A DNA stretch of 64,000 bases from Pyrus communis (GCF_963583255.1 NC_084813.1:6434001-6498000); one strand, 5' to 3'. Positions 1 to 10,690 are shown, counted from the first letter of the stretch. Numbers and translations are program-made. The notes: a model not told the origin generated them from the sequence alone.

Positions 1-32
1 TGTATAAAATAAAAAAATAAAAAAAATAAAAA

Positions 33-280
33 AAAAACAGAGGTATTTTGAAATACCTCATAATGTTGAAACATACATACATACATACACACACACACAT
101 ACATACATGGATGATTCATCAAAGTCGCCATCCTGACGGATACCAGCCTTCGAACCGGAAACCTCGTGGAACAATGTTTTCACAATCCACACTTATCCAC
201 CAAGCTTGGAAGAAGGCCAGTGCAAATGCTTGCAAACTAAATTTTTATAAGGGTGCAACCATTTGCATTTGGGGCAATGT
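33..280 (-). ncRNA. structured RNA unit U1 (tRNA-like core plus terminal hairpin)
   Basis: Read on the minus strand, a GGGGC-AAATGC-AAATGG version of the upstream box lies at about 259-280. The core runs from 221 to 142 and is closed by ACTGGCCTTC pairing with GAAGGCTGGT. It holds an A-box-like GGTGGATAAGTGTGG and a B-box-like GGTTCGAA. A spacer rich in ATGT and GTGT follows, then the hairpin GAGGTATT-N4-AATACCTC at 40-59 and CTCTG plus T7. The predicted RNA is about 190 nt. I do not recognise the family. A tRNA-derived SINE with unusual ends is the main alternative to a real RNA gene. Confidence 0.6.
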
Positions 281-706
281 TATTTCTTGTAATTTTTAAG
301 TGAGGGTTTTTTAGGTCGTGTTCAAAGGTAATTTTGCATTATTAGTCTATTCGTCAAATAAAAAGATGAGTACAAAATAGATAGAAAAATTTGACTTATT
401 TGATCAACCGAAATAGAGTGAATACACTGATTAAAACTAGAAACACAAATATGCAAGAAAAGACTTGAGAAACAAGAATGGAAATGTAATTGTTGGGAGA
501 CCTATTGGGTCATTGAATTTGGGGCATTAAAATGAGAGTATAGGAAATACAAAAGCATTCATCAGTTTTATTTACCAAAGTATTCTTCACTTAATTTCAA
601 GTATTTTCTTAAGTGAATTTCAATTACAACTTGAAATAATTTTGCTCATCACCACTCTTAAGCGGTGCTGATACTTACTACCTCATTGATTGTGAGTTTA
701 AACTAA

Positions 707-734
707 CATCATCGTCGTCGTCGTCGTCGTCATC
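707..734. repeat. (GTC)n microsatellite
   Basis: About seven CGT/GTC triplets are flanked by CATCAT. The matching place in copy III (about 45830) is much shorter, so the tract has changed length since the duplication. Confidence 0.9.
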
Positions 735-740
735 TTCAAT

Positions 741-820
741 ACCAGCTTCGAACCCAGCACCATGGTTGTTAATGCTGGTGCAATTAACCACGAGACTAGG
801 AATAAGTTTGCTCGAGTTGA
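741..820 (-). ncRNA. degenerate RNA unit U1b (core only)
   Basis: The minus strand shows an A-box-like CGTGGTTAATTGCACC and a B-box-like GGTTCGAAGC. An inner hairpin pairs GCACCA with TGGTGC. The usual terminal hairpin is reduced to TACCTCATTG at about 679-690, and the closing helix is poor. This is a decayed relative of U1, also present as U12 at 45849. Confidence 0.45.
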
Positions 821-1601
821 ACTCCCACATCATTGTCAAGTTTGAACTCCCTTTTCTTTCTCCCTAGCAGCCTCCTTCTTATCTCCCTCTTATTTCTTCT
901 TTTTTTCCTCAATCTTATTTCTTCTCTCCCTCTTCTCGCGCTTCCTCTGACGCCGTACCGCCCGCCACCACCGCTAATTCTGACTGAGACATTGTGCATC
1001 AAATTCCTAACTATATAATAAATTATGTTTTCAAGAGGCTAACATGTCAACCCATGGTTTTGCTATGTTATGACACGACTGTGTCAATCTTGTATATCGT
1101 TGAATAATTTTTCCAATGTGAAAGTTCCTAGGTTAAATTTTAACATGTTTGGTAATAGAATCCTCTGCGGATCCTCATTGCAATGTTCTTTTACTTGAAA
1201 AAAATGCTAGAAAAAACTATTGGGTCATTGAATTTGTGGGTACCCTCAAATGAGAGTACTGGATTTAAAAAACATCCACCAGTTTAGAAGCAAGGGGATG
1301 AGAAAAACATATACCAACAACCAGACCAACCAGAATATGTACTCATTTGCCTCCAGTTTACTTTGTTTTATATATTATTCAAAGGCAAACAAATATGAAA
1401 TTCTTCACCGGATATGTAAATGCAAAGCAAAACCAGAATAACAAAAAAGGAATAAGTGGATCCAGTAATTTTCTGCATATGGTCATCCAAATGCCTTGTG
1501 AAGTAGTCAGGCCAAAATCACCTCTTAAATACAAACATATATAATTAAAACTCATACAGTTGAAAGAAATGATTAAATAGGAGGAAGAATTAAAGTTTGA
1601 A

Positions 1602-1850
1602 AGCATTGTTTTAGAATACCTCATTTTGTTTAATTTCGTAGATCATTTGTGCTAACAATTTCATACTGAGAGAATGGGCGTATGAATAGTACTATCCTCG
1701 CCTCCTTGACATCGAGTCTCTAGTACCAGCTTTCGAACCCATAACCGTGGGGTGTTCATGCTGGAGCATTTAACCATAGAAGGCCGGTGAAAATAGGGTT
1801 TAAAAGAAAACGCTTTATACGCTTTCCACCATTTAGATTTGGGCCAACCA
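1602..1850 (-). ncRNA. RNA unit U2, hairpin arm lost
   Basis: The core is at 1725-1788, with B-box-like GGTTCGAA and the 3' arm GAAAGCTGGT. The 5' arm reads ACCGGCCTTC, so one pair is broken. The upstream box is well kept at 1827-1850. Only one arm of the terminal hairpin (GAATACCTCAT, 1615-1625) survives and the T run is missing. It corresponds to intact U13 at 47171-47430 in copy III. Confidence 0.5.
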
Positions 1851-2081
1851 TTGGCCATCGTTACACTTGCATCTTGTGTTTCAGTCATCTAGGCTTCAAA
1901 ATCTCCAGTTTTGTGTTTGGAAATTGGCAACTTGCATTATTTGTTTGTTAGTCCAATATATCGATTGAGGCATAAATAGATAGAAGAGTTATTTGTAAAA
2001 GATGAATGAAACTACAAAGAAAACTATGGAAGTAAAAGAGAGTGAAAAAATGAGTATACTATATACATAACAAACCGAGGT

Positions 2082-2125
2082 ATTTTAGTACGAAATATAC
2101 ATTACATGACATGAAACTTGCAGTA
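2082..2125. repeat. conserved half-hairpin motif of the B-type spacer
   Basis: An AGGTATTTTAGTAC-like stretch is followed by ATACATTACATGA. The same pair recurs at about 4966, 18544, 47629, 47686 and 54420 with the same downstream order. It resembles one arm of the U-unit hairpin and may be a fossil of it. Confidence 0.5.
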
Positions 2126-2280
2126 ATATATAAATTGACACAGATATATAGAGCTCATCGAGCCCAACCAGTTGACACGCATTGGCCTCCTCATCTATTT
2201 CGGTAAATTACAATCGCCCTAAAATCCATTACTATTACTAGAGCTCATGGTTTTGTACAGTTAAATTAAAGCCCAAGTCT

Positions 2281-2303
2281 TTTTTTTTTTTTTTTTTTTT
2301 TTT
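2281..2303. repeat. T23 homopolymer
   Basis: A run of about 23 T sits in the block A spacer. The copy III equivalent at about 47878-47905 also has a long T run. Confidence 0.85.
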
Positions 2304-2391
2304 GAGATAGGACTAAAACTCAAGTTGAAAAAGAAGCATTACGTACAAGGACAAATTAAAGGTAAAAAGGTAAAATCCAAAGCCCCATAAA

Positions 2392-2570
2392 AACAGAGGT
2401 ATTTTGTAATACCTCATTGGATAGGAAGAACAAGGATTTGTGTTTGTGTATGATCATATTTCCATTGAGGATACCAGCCTTCGAGCCCACAACAATGAGG
2501 ATTCATGCTTCCACACTTCACCACAACGGTAGGAAGAAGGCCAGTGAAAAAAAGGGGTAAAATAAATATA
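2392..2570 (-). ncRNA. structured RNA unit U3
   Basis: The hairpin GAGGTATT-N4-AATACCTC lies at 2396-2415 (loop TTGT read on plus) and ends in CTCTG-T5 on the minus strand. The core is at 2473-2544, closed by ACTGGCCTTC and GAAGGCTGGT. The A-box-like GTGGTGAAGTGTGG is present, but the B box carries a change (GGCTCGAAGG). The predicted RNA is about 153 nt. The GGCCCAAATCC box is not evident upstream. Confidence 0.55.
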
Positions 2571-2923
2571 TATTTGAGTGAAAAGTGGTGGATTTTAGCT
2601 CATTTATTTCTTGGTTGAAGTCATCTAGGCTATAAAATATTCTCTTCGATTAGGTAGTTCTCAAGAAACTAAAAAGATAAGTACTTGCTTACTGCTAACT
2701 GTATTTGGAGAGGAGTGGCTTCAAATTAAGTGTGTTTTGATAAAATGTCTTATAAATAAAAAGAAGAGGCGTCTTATTTTCCAATTTCGTTGGTTAAACA
2801 TTTTTTTCTACAATTTTATTGAAAGTGGTTTGATTAAAATTCTAAAAGACGTTAAGGGCTAGTTGTGTAGTGGTTTGAGATGTAGCGCCCATGCAAATTA
2901 GGGTTATTCATTATATATCATTT

Positions 2924-3062
2924 AAGTGAGAGGTCTTAGGTTTGATTTTCGCCAAAGACGAGTTTGAACCACATTATAGCTAGCTCATTATGAGGCTTAG
3001 CCCACCTCCCCACCCTCCTTTTAGTGTAGATAACATCGTATGTTCAAAATAATAATAATAAA
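2924..3062 (+). mobile_element. 5'-truncated tRNA-derived SINE
   Basis: The B-box-like TAGGTTTGATTTTCGCC and the downstream body match the fuller minus-strand copy at 14151-14325. The 5' end with the A box is missing, and the tail is AAATAATAATAA. The corresponding place in copy III (about 48660) reads straight from CATTTAA into TTTCCCTCAATTGG without it. Confidence 0.65.
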
Positions 3063-3694
3063 TTCCCTCAATTGCAAATTCCATGTATGTAGGATTTTTA
3101 AATTGGTGTAAATTACAAATTAACTTAATCCAACTTGTTTGTCTTTGGTTATTCCCTCAATAACCAAAACAAATAAACATAATAGAAACCTTATCTTTAT
3201 CTTTCAAAGGCTGAGCACTGCGGCCACGAACGTCTTGCCATCAACCACCATGGTAGCCACGATGGAGAAGACAACCAAGTGCTTACTTGGAACAACACAT
3301 CACAACACAAAAACTTCAACCCTGCACTAAGAGTTACACCACAACCAAATTTTGTCACTCAAGTCACATCAAAAGGGATTTTTATCAAACCAATTCACCT
3401 TCACAAAGAGGAGGTGAGGCTAAGAAGGTATGCAAAATACCCGTCGGGCGAGGAGTAGTGAAAGTAAGAATTGAAACAGGTGTTTCCCTTTGGATCGAAA
3501 CTTATGGATCCGAGAAAAGGTTGTGGTGGAGATGGATTGTGAGGCAGTTAGGTAGAGGAAGGAGGCGGCAAATGATGGTTGCTTGGGGTTGAAGAACAAT
3601 GGATGTAAGATAGAGCAGGTAAAAAAGAACGAACAGTAAACGTTTAGGTATAAAAGTGTATGAAAGCATCGTTTTCAATATTAAAAAATGCAGA

Positions 3695-3920
3695 AAAAAA
3701 CAGAGGTATTTTAGAATACCTCATTCAATTTAGTTTCAGGGACCATTTTTTATAACAATATCATGATCTCCTCACCTCAAATATCCGGTACCAGCTTTCG
3801 AAACCATATCCATGGGTGTCCATGCTGGAGCATTCAACCACAAGGGTGGGAAGAAAGCCAGTGTGAACATACGTAAAAGATAAACAATTTATAATTTTTT
3901 CCCCATTTGGATTTGGGCCA
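3695..3920 (-). ncRNA. structured RNA unit U4
   Basis: Hairpin 3703-3722 (loop TTAG on plus) is followed on minus by CTCTG-T7. The core at 3790-3862 is closed by ACTGGCTTTC and GAAAGCTGGT, a compensated change relative to U1. The upstream box TGGCCCAAATCCAAATGG is at 3903-3920. The predicted RNA is about 168 nt. It is the copy I partner of U15. Confidence 0.62.
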
Positions 3921-3969
3921 TCCATTGTTGCACTTGCATCGAGTCAGCTGGGCTTCAAAATCTCCGGTT

Positions 3970-4699
3970 TTTTTATTTTTTTATTTTTTATTTTTTGATA
4001 AAAGCAAACTTTTATTACAACTTAAAACAAACACAAATACAAACCCAAGACCCAAACATAACACATACACAAGCAAAACACGGGCCAAGAAAGACAAAGG
4101 GCCAACCAATAGTTGAAGCCCAAAACGCAAAAAAAGGGTTACAGACTCCACAAAGTTTCACAGCATTCACCGCCGTTCTCGATCTGTCCAGTTCCTCGTC
4201 CACCGCCAAGCATCGCCAGATCATTTTAAGCAACCCACCTCGATTAGCTTCCCAAGCACAGCCACAAAGAAAGGATAGCCATCAACTTATTTGAAGAAGC
4301 CAACTATCAGGATGAAGTCCTTGACAACCCACGAACAACACTGCCGGTAAAGGCAGATAACAGGGAGAAGGTGGTGGTGTTAGAAACACTCAAGCCGCTG
4401 CGAACACTGGAGCTCTACACATGATCTCAACAGTATCCATGGCTAAAAATCGAAATATGAATGAACAAACAGGAGGGATACCAACTGTGTAAGAGGAACA
4501 GAATAGATGAGGAGAAAAAAACAGGAGAAGAGAAAGAGAGCAAGGGGAAAACGGTGACCGACCCCAATCGAAACTGGGGTCCGCACCACCTGATTTTCTT
4601 TAGTTTTTAAGCCTCACACTAAAGGGTGAGAATGACTCTCAATAAGAGAGAAAGACTCTCACTCGAAGAGAAAGCTTCACATGGTCTGTGTTTGTATTG
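3970..4699 (-). mobile_element. retroposed insertion with poly(A), 5'-truncated
   Basis: This 730-bp insertion is flanked by an 11-bp direct repeat AATCTCCGGTT (3959-3969 and 4700-4710). On the minus strand it ends in an A-rich tail (T-rich on plus at 3970-3998). Long target repeats plus a tail indicate LINE-type target-primed insertion. The uninterrupted site AATCTCCGGTTTTGTGTTTG is in copy III at about 54130. No recognisable reverse transcriptase is left, so it could be a LINE 3' end or a retro-copied transcript. Confidence 0.75.
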
Positions 4700-5305
4700 A
4701 ATCTCCGGTTCTGTGTTTGGAAATTGGCAACTTGCACTGTTTGTTACTGTAATTTACTCGCATTGTCAACTTCGATCTTACTTTTTTTTTTGTTGTATCG
4801 CTTTTCTAGTTCCATTCCCTTAACACTGTTAGTCCAATATATCAAATGAGGCATAATTTCTTCCATTTTTGGGCTTAAAATAGGAATTTATACACAAATA
4901 GATTGAAGAGTTAGCTACGAAAAATAAACAAAATTACAAAGAAAAATATGAAAGTAAACGAACATAGGTATTTTAATATGCAGTATACATTGCATGACCC
5001 AAAAGCTACAATAATATAAAAATGATACAACCAACTCCACGCATTCTCGTCCTCATTCATTTTGGTAAATTACAATCACCTTAAACCCCTCCATTACTAT
5101 TACTAGAAGGTCATGCTCTTGTACAGTTAGATTAAAACCCAAGTTGAAAAAGAAGCATTATGTAGAAGGAGAATTAAAGATAATGACAAAGGTAAAATCT
5201 AAACCCCTTATAAAAAAAAACAGCTCATTGGTGAGGATGAACATGGTTGTGTGTATGTGTGTGTGATCATATTTCCAGGGTAGTGCTATCCACAACATTG
5301 TGGAT

Positions 5306-5378
5306 ACCAGCCTTCGAACCCACAGCATTGAGGATTCATGCTTGGAAACTTCACCACAATAGCAGGAAGAAGGCCAGT
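5306..5378 (-). ncRNA. RNA unit U5, terminal hairpin deleted
   Basis: The core is intact: ACTGGCCTTC, GGTTCGAAGG and GAAGGCTGGT are all present. The hairpin region is reduced to CAGCTCATTGG at about 5220, although the partner U16 (54650-54823) keeps it. The loss probably removes the Pol III stop. Confidence 0.5.
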
Positions 5379-5457
5379 GAAAAACAGGGGTAAAAAAATC
5401 TTACATATTGGCTCATTCATTTTTTGTTTGATGCTATTAAAAACTGTCTCTTACATC

Positions 5458-5629
5458 TAGGCCTGGCAATTCCTGACACGACCCGATAACCCGACACGAC
5501 ACGACACGAAATTAACAGGTGTTCGGGTCGACACGATAACGAATCGGGTCGTTATCGGGTAACCCGATAAGCACCTGTTAAGATAACGGGTTGATTCGGG
5601 TATACACGTGGGTAACACGATACATGATA
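5458..5629. mobile_element. one end of a hAT-like non-autonomous element
   Basis: It starts TAGGCCTGGCAATTCC and has subterminal CGACACGAC, GGGTCG and CCCGATAA repeats, like the complete element at 34642-35756. I did not find the other terminus, so the element is truncated or its far end has decayed. A Cassandra array is inserted in it at 5635. Confidence 0.6.
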
Positions 5630-5634
5630 AGCAG

Positions 5635-7010
5635 TGTAACATCCCACATCGCCCAGGGGAGTGATCCTTAAATATATATTCTCATCCCTACCTAGCACGA
5701 GGCTTTTTGGGAGCTCACTGGCTTTGGGTTCCGTAGGAACTCCGAAGTTAAGCGAGAAGAGGGCTAGAGCAATCCCATGATGGGTGATCCACTGAGAAGT
5801 TGCTCGTGAGTTCCCAAAAACAAAACCGTGAGGGAATGGTAAGCCCAAAGCGGACAATATCGTGCTACGGTGGAGTCGGGCCGGGGTCGGGATATGACAA
5901 TTGGTATCAGAGCCTAACCCTGGCCGTGTGTGTGCCGATGAGGACGTCGGGCCCCTAAGCAGGGTAGATTGTAACATCCCACATCGCACAGGGGAGTGAT
6001 CCTTAAATATATATTCCCATCCCTACCACATCGCCCAGGGGAGTGATCCTTAAATGTATATTCCCATCCCTACCTAGCACGAGGCCTTTTGGGAGCTCAC
6101 TGGCTTCGGGTTCCATCTGAACTCCAAAGTTAAGCGAGATTGAGGCTAGAGCAATCCCATGATGGGTGACCCACTGGGAGATTGCTCGTGAGTTCCCAAA
6201 AACAAAACCGTGAGGGAATAGTAAACCCAAAGCGGACAATATCGTGCTACGGTGGTGGAGCGGGCTCGGGAAGTGACCCGCCTCGAGCCGGGATGTGACA
6301 AATTGGTATCAGAGCCTAACCCTGGCCGCGTGTGTGCCGACGAGGACGTCGGGCCCCTAAGGGGGGTAGATTGTAACATCCCACATCGCCTAGGGGAGTG
6401 ATCCTTAAATGTATATTCCCGTCCCTACCTAGCACGAGGCCTTTTGGGAGCTCACTAGCTTCGGGTTCCATCTGAACTCCGAAGTTAAGCAAGATTGAGG
6501 CTAGAGCAATCCCATGATGGGTGACCCACTGGGAGGTTGCTCGTGAGTTCCCAAAAACAAAATCGTGAGGGAATGGTAAGCCCAAAGAGGACAATATCGT
6601 GCTACGGTGGTGGAGCAAGCCCGGGAAGTGATTCGGCCCAGGCCGGGATGTGACAAATTGGTATCAGAGCCTAACCATGGCCGCGTGTGTGCCGACGAGG
6701 ACGTCGGGCCCCTAAGGGGGGTAGATTGTAACATCCCACATCGCCCAGGGGAGTGATCCTTAAATGTATATTCCCATCCCTACCTAGCACGAGGCATTTT
6801 GGGAGCTCACTGGCTTCGGGTTCCATCTGAACTCCGAAGTTAAGCGAGATTGAAGGTAGAGCAATCCCATGATAGGTGACCCACTGGGAGGTTGCTCGTG
6901 AATTCCCAAAAACAAAACCGTGAGGGAATGGTAAGCCCAAAGCGGACAATATCGTGCTACAGTGGTGGAGCGGGCCCGGGAAGTGATCCGCCTCGGGCCG
7001 GAATGTGACA
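5635..7010 (+). mobile_element. Cassandra TRIM array, four LTRs and three internal domains
   Basis: The LTRs are at 5635-5899, 5970-6300, 6372-6655 and 6727-7010. Each starts TGTAACATCCCACATCG and ends ATGACA or GTGACA. The three short internal domains each start with the primer-binding site TGGTATCAGAGC (initiator tRNA-Met type) and end in a polypurine tract (AAGGGGGGTAGA). One target repeat, AGCAG, flanks the whole array (5630-5634 and 7011-7015). Cassandra elements are non-coding and depend on enzymes from other elements. The array may come from unequal recombination between elements or from insertion of a concatemer. Confidence 0.92.
6801..6909 (+). other. 5S rRNA-derived segment inside a Cassandra LTR
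   Basis: GAACTCCGAAGTTAAGCG followed by CCCATGATAGGTGACCC matches the plant 5S rRNA internal control region. Similar segments lie in every other Cassandra LTR in the window. In this family the 5S-like sequence is known to be part of the LTR and to provide a Pol III promoter. It is not a ribosomal gene: the ends and several helices differ from true 5S. Confidence 0.85.
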
Positions 7011-7099
7011 AGCAGAATATTATTTTTATAATTAACTATAATAATTATAATAATTATATATACCATAATAATTATACCCCCAAAATATTAACTATTTTT

Positions 7100-7130
7100 A
7101 ATAATTATATATATATATATATATATATAT
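7100..7130. repeat. (TA)n microsatellite
   Basis: A run of about 12 TA units sits in very AT-rich DNA (7016-7180) just downstream of the Cassandra array. I see no gene there. Confidence 0.85.
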
Positions 7131-7257
7131 TAAATTTTGAATTAAATTTTATAAAAACTATAATAATTATTAATTAATATGCATCCATTAATTTGATTCC
7201 ATAATTGATAATTTCATTCCATTCCTTACAGTGCCGTCCTTTTTGAAGAAAAAGGGA

Positions 7258-7403
7258 GGGAAAATGAAAATGATAAGAAAAGTTGAAAAGGAAACAAAAA
7301 AGAGAGGGAATTAGGGAAAGATGGGTAGGTACCGTAGGCTGCCGAAGGGAAAAATGAAAATTATAAGAAAAGTTGAAAAGGAACAAAAAAGAGAGGGAAA
7401 AAT
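7258..7403. repeat. local tandem duplication, about 90-bp period
   Basis: The purine-rich line ATAAGAAAAGTTGAAAAGGA occurs twice (about 7271 and 7361), each followed by AAAAAAGAGAGGGAA. The overlapping reading frames are by-products of the repeat. Confidence 0.8.
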
Positions 7404-7562
7404 GAAAATTAATAGAAGTGGTGAGAATTTTATTTTTTTTAAGTTATTAACTTTTTATCACACATATTACATATCTCACTATTTTTATAATGACACACGT
7501 GATGTACTACTCCGTGTACCAGTCAATTATACGTACAAAATAAATAGATTTAAATCTACTTA

Positions 7563-7565
<3 letters not shown>

Positions 7566-7611
<46 letters not shown>
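7566..7611. repeat. (TA)n microsatellite, about 22 units
   Basis: A pure alternating TA tract ends in AGACACACAC. Confidence 0.9.
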
Positions 7612-7620
<9 letters not shown>

Positions 7621-7630
7621 CATTGAACTT

Positions 7631-8310
7631 GATGGGATGCGAATTCTCCGAAACTAATTTCAACGATCCCAACTGTCAAACTTGTTTGTATATGCTTCGA
7701 GATCACATCAGCAAAAAAATAGCAAAAACAAACATTCAGAGATCAAGTAACGGGACAAAGTTTTTTGACAGTTATAAATGAAAAATCACGATTTAACGGT
7801 TATTTTAACTTCGATTTTGATGATTTTTTACAGCTACACTCCTTGACCCTATATGAATACAATGAATGAATTCGATATTCAATTTAAAATATTTACACAA
7901 ATGGATACCACAAAATCTTATGTTATACTTGATGAAAGTATAAATAAACTCTAAGTGTTAGTCAATCTATTGTTTTTATGGGATACGAATTCTCCGAAAC
8001 TAATTTTAACGATCCCAACCGTCAAACTTGTTTGTATATACTTTGAGATCACATTAGCAAAAAAATCACAAAAAACAAAAATTCAGAGATCAAGTAACGG
8101 GACAAACCTTTTCGACGGTTATAAACGAAAAATCACGATTTAACGGTTATTTTAACTCCTATTTTGATGATTTTTTACAGCTACACTCCTTGACCCTATA
8201 TGAATATAATGAATGAATTAGATCTTCAATTTAAAATATTTACACAAGTGGATACCACAAAATCTTATGTTATACTTAATGAAAGTATAAATAAACTCTA
8301 AGTGTTCTTA
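7631..8310. repeat. two-copy tandem repeat, about 346-bp period
   Basis: The lines GAATTCTCCGAAACTAATTT, GAGATCAAGTAACGGGACAA and CAGCTACACTCCTTGACCCT appear at about 7641, 7739 and 7831 and again at about 7987, 8085 and 8177. The copies are very similar, so the duplication is fairly recent. No protein gene is visible. Confidence 0.85.
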
Positions 8311-8429
8311 TGTTATATACTTAATAAAAGTATGAATCAACTAAAATAATTATATACATTAATTTAACAATTTTATACCCCTAAAAACTATAATAATTAT
8401 ATAATATAATTATATATATTAAATTTAAT

Positions 8430-8590
8430 TTAAAAAATTGATGACCATTGAATCGGCTGAGATTAAATCTCAGCCGTCCATTTCATAATTATATATATAT
8501 ATATATATATATATTTTATTTATTAAATTTAAAAAATTGATAACCATTGGATCGGCTAAGATTTAATCTCAGCCGTCCATTGTTACCAGA
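8430..8590. repeat. duplicated palindrome segment
   Basis: Two copies of a segment contain the near-palindrome CGGCTGAGATT / AATCTCAGCCG (about 8454-8477 and 8552-8576), separated by an AT microsatellite. The arms could form a hairpin. This resembles a common plant repeat with the CCGTTGGAT sequence, also seen at about 28910-29000. Confidence 0.6.
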
Positions 8591-9139
8591 AACAGTTCAA
8601 GCTTTGTTATGCACACAAGATTGGCTAGTTGGAAAAGGAGGTAATATATTTTTATATGGTATAGTACTATTATTTTATTTCTTTTCATAATTATTTTGGT
8701 AAACTTCTCATAATTTGAATGATTTTTAATGTTTGGTTTTTCTATACTTAGTTTATGCGGAATAGAGTTCTGACGTGGAAAACCTTACTGAAAACATCAT
8801 CAACATAACTCTTAAAGGCAATAGATCAAGCCAAAGTTTCAATACAATTTCATGATGATCGATGTAAATTGAAGATTTTGTAAATGGAGGTTTAAACTTT
8901 TGAGAAAGACTTACAACCTTGAAAATAAAAACTCTTTCATTTTGTATATCCTTGCACATTTAATATTTGTAATAGATTAGTAGTGTATGTATTATTTTTT
9001 TTTATTAGGCTCTTATTTTCGAGTGTAGATATAGTACTTCTAATTGTACTTGGAGAGGAGTGGCTTGAAATTAAGATATGTTTTATTCGTTTCTTACGGT
9101 GTTTTGATGAAACGTCTTATAAATAAAACAATTAAAGAA

Positions 9140-9389
9140 GTGTTGTGGCTTATTTTAATTTGGCAGAAGAGAGGGGGCGGGAGGTACAAAGAGAAAATAG
9201 GGAGAGAGATGTGTATGTAGGGTTGTGTAGAGGATGTGTTATTCCCCTATGCAGTGCCTTTATTTATAGTAATAAGTGAGGGAAAAATCCTTCTCCTCCA
9301 AGGCATACAAGTTCTAATAGGGAAGAATAACTAGAATAAAATCTAATTTAGGATTTACACGATTACACTTAAATACAAAGCTTATAACA
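9140..9389 (-). mobile_element. solo Copia-type LTR
   Basis: This 250-bp TG...CA element is flanked by the 5-bp target repeat AGAAG (9135-9139 and 9390-9394). On the minus strand it has the promoter-like CTATAAATAAAGGCA shared with the Copia LTRs at 13184 and 36390, so it belongs to a related family. The uninterrupted site AATTAAAGAAGCCCTTAA is in copy III at about 55038. Confidence 0.85.
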
Positions 9390-10019
9390 AGAAGCCCTTT
9401 TTTATTTTTTATTTTTATTTTGCCGATGCCCAAGGCATTCTTGTTGAGAATGAATCTCACATTGAGGGAATAGAGAATTTACATGAGTCTATGAGTAAGT
9501 TTGGCATCTCTTCATATTTCCAATGCGGTGAAATCTTAACTTTCTTTATGATATCAAAGTAGGTTGTTCAAGTGTGAGTCCCAATGGCCACACATTCTCC
9601 ACGTCACTCGATTTGCATTGTCCATTGTATTATGCTTGAAAATTCACCTTTAATTTCCAGAAGGGTATGACTAATTCCCACTGGGCCGCGGAATGACTAA
9701 AGTAATTTTAGTCCACCCTTGGCCACAATCAAATAGCACGCATCCTCATAAAGCTTTCAACCAGAAAATTATTCGTGTTTTTACAAACTTCATGCCATAG
9801 ACCCAAAACTAGTAAACAAACTAGACTTAAGAATTCTACCACATTTACACTGAACCACTTGTGATTTTCTTTGGTTTTAACTGAGTCCACATTTTCAGAA
9901 AAAATATATATAGTATGTGTAAATATACAAGCAATAAAGCAAGTTTACCTTAGAGGCCCAAGCCCCATAGAGGAGCCTAATTAGTTATTGGACAAAACCT
10001 CAATTAAAAAGATTGCTAG

Positions 10020-10220
10020 GGGGACCTAAGAGTATTTAGTCTAATGGTCAGGCTCTGGGTTTGCCACCAAGAGGTCTGGGTTCGACACCTCTCAAGGTAC
10101 CCACCTAGCAATTGCTAGAGTTTCTTGCTTGCCAAATGTTGTGAGATCAGGCGGAGGGACTAGTGATTAGTCGGGTCAAAAGAGCCGGAGACACTAGTTT
10201 CAACAAAATAAAAATAAAAA
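10020..10220 (+). mobile_element. tRNA-derived SINE, second family
   Basis: It has an A-box-like TTTAGTCTAATGGTCAGGC, a B-box-like GGTTCGACACCTC, and an A-rich tail. Target repeats of 13-14 bp (AAAAGATTGCTAG at 10006-10019 and 10221-10233) flank it. The matching empty site is in copy III at about 57963-57980. The body lies between 10040 and 10200. Confidence 0.85.
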
Positions 10221-10690
10221 AAAAGATTGCTAGTGGGAGAATGTTGCAAAAGAGAGTTATCAGTTTGTGCGCCTGTGCAAATGAAATGAACATGTTATTT
10301 GTTTCAAAATTTCAGGACACCAACTAACCTTTTTTTAAGTGATGGTTATCTCCATTTGCTTGGAGAAAGAGTTCTCAAAACCAATTCAAACTAATGCGAA
10401 ATGATCTGTATTATGGTGGGTTCAATATCTAATTGTAGCTAGTTTAATTATAAGGATATAATTTTATTTTGGAAGAGCGACTTTGCCATGTTAACTATTA
10501 CAATATATATATTTAGCATCTTAAACACAAATAACACCAAGCCAATTAGAGTTGGTCTAGTAACGAGGGTAAATACAATGATGAGTAAGAGGAGACTCTA
10601 TATCTGGTACCAAATAAAAAAGTATTCATGAATTTAGTGGCAGGTGCATGTTCATTGATAATTTATTACGACATATTTCATGTTTAGCTC

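Larger units (their letters stand above)
1..2868. repeat. duplicated block A, copy I
   Basis: This stretch aligns by eye with 44040-48577 over most of its length. Shared landmarks include the ACCTATTGGGTCATTGAATT line at about 500 and 45610, the CACCGGATATGTAAATGC line at about 1407 and 46847, and units U1, U1b, U2 and U3. Copy III has extra insertions that are missing here: a solo LTR at 44243 and a MITE at 46557. The block contains no supportable protein gene. Confidence 0.75.
3130..5457. repeat. duplicated block B, copy I
   Basis: This aligns with 53280-54950. Shared features include the AATACCCGTCGGGCGAGGAG line (about 3437 and 53629), U4/U15, the conserved half-hairpin motif and U5/U16. 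The 730-bp retro-insertion at 3970-4699 is absent from copy III. The 3139-3592 reading frames are not conserved as protein between the copies and I do not call them genes. Confidence 0.75.
9030..10690. repeat. duplicated block C, copy I
   Basis: This aligns with 54950-58413 plus 61382-61410. Shared lines include TTGGAGAGGAGTGGCTT, TTCTTGTTGAGAATGAATCT and AAATACAATGATGAGTAAGA. This copy has a solo LTR (9140) and a SINE (10020) that copy III lacks. Copy III has a MITE, a Harbinger nest and an LTR element that this copy lacks. Confidence 0.8.

Noticed and set aside
142..221. A tRNA gene in the core of unit U1 and its relatives
   Set aside because: A- and B-box-like sequences are present, but there is no acceptor stem, anticodon arm or T-stem of tRNA geometry. 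The closing helix starts inside the B-box end.
3139..3592. Possible small proteins in block B
   Set aside because: The copy III equivalent (53465-53749) differs by frameshifts, so no reading frame is conserved.
5636..5650. snRNA-type upstream element (TCCCACATCG) as the promoter of a U-snRNA gene
   Set aside because: It is the normal start of every Cassandra LTR here, and no snRNA sequence follows.
5700..6909. 5S rRNA genes
   Set aside because: The 5S-like parts sit inside LTRs with primer-binding sites and target repeats. Ends and helices differ from true 5S rRNA.
5552..7066. Overlapping minus-strand frames with a repeated protein line (SALGLPFPHGFVFGNSRATS)
   Set aside because: They lie antisense to Cassandra LTRs and recur at every LTR (also 27369-28253 and 56799-57404). 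They reflect the conserved 5S-like DNA, not a protein.
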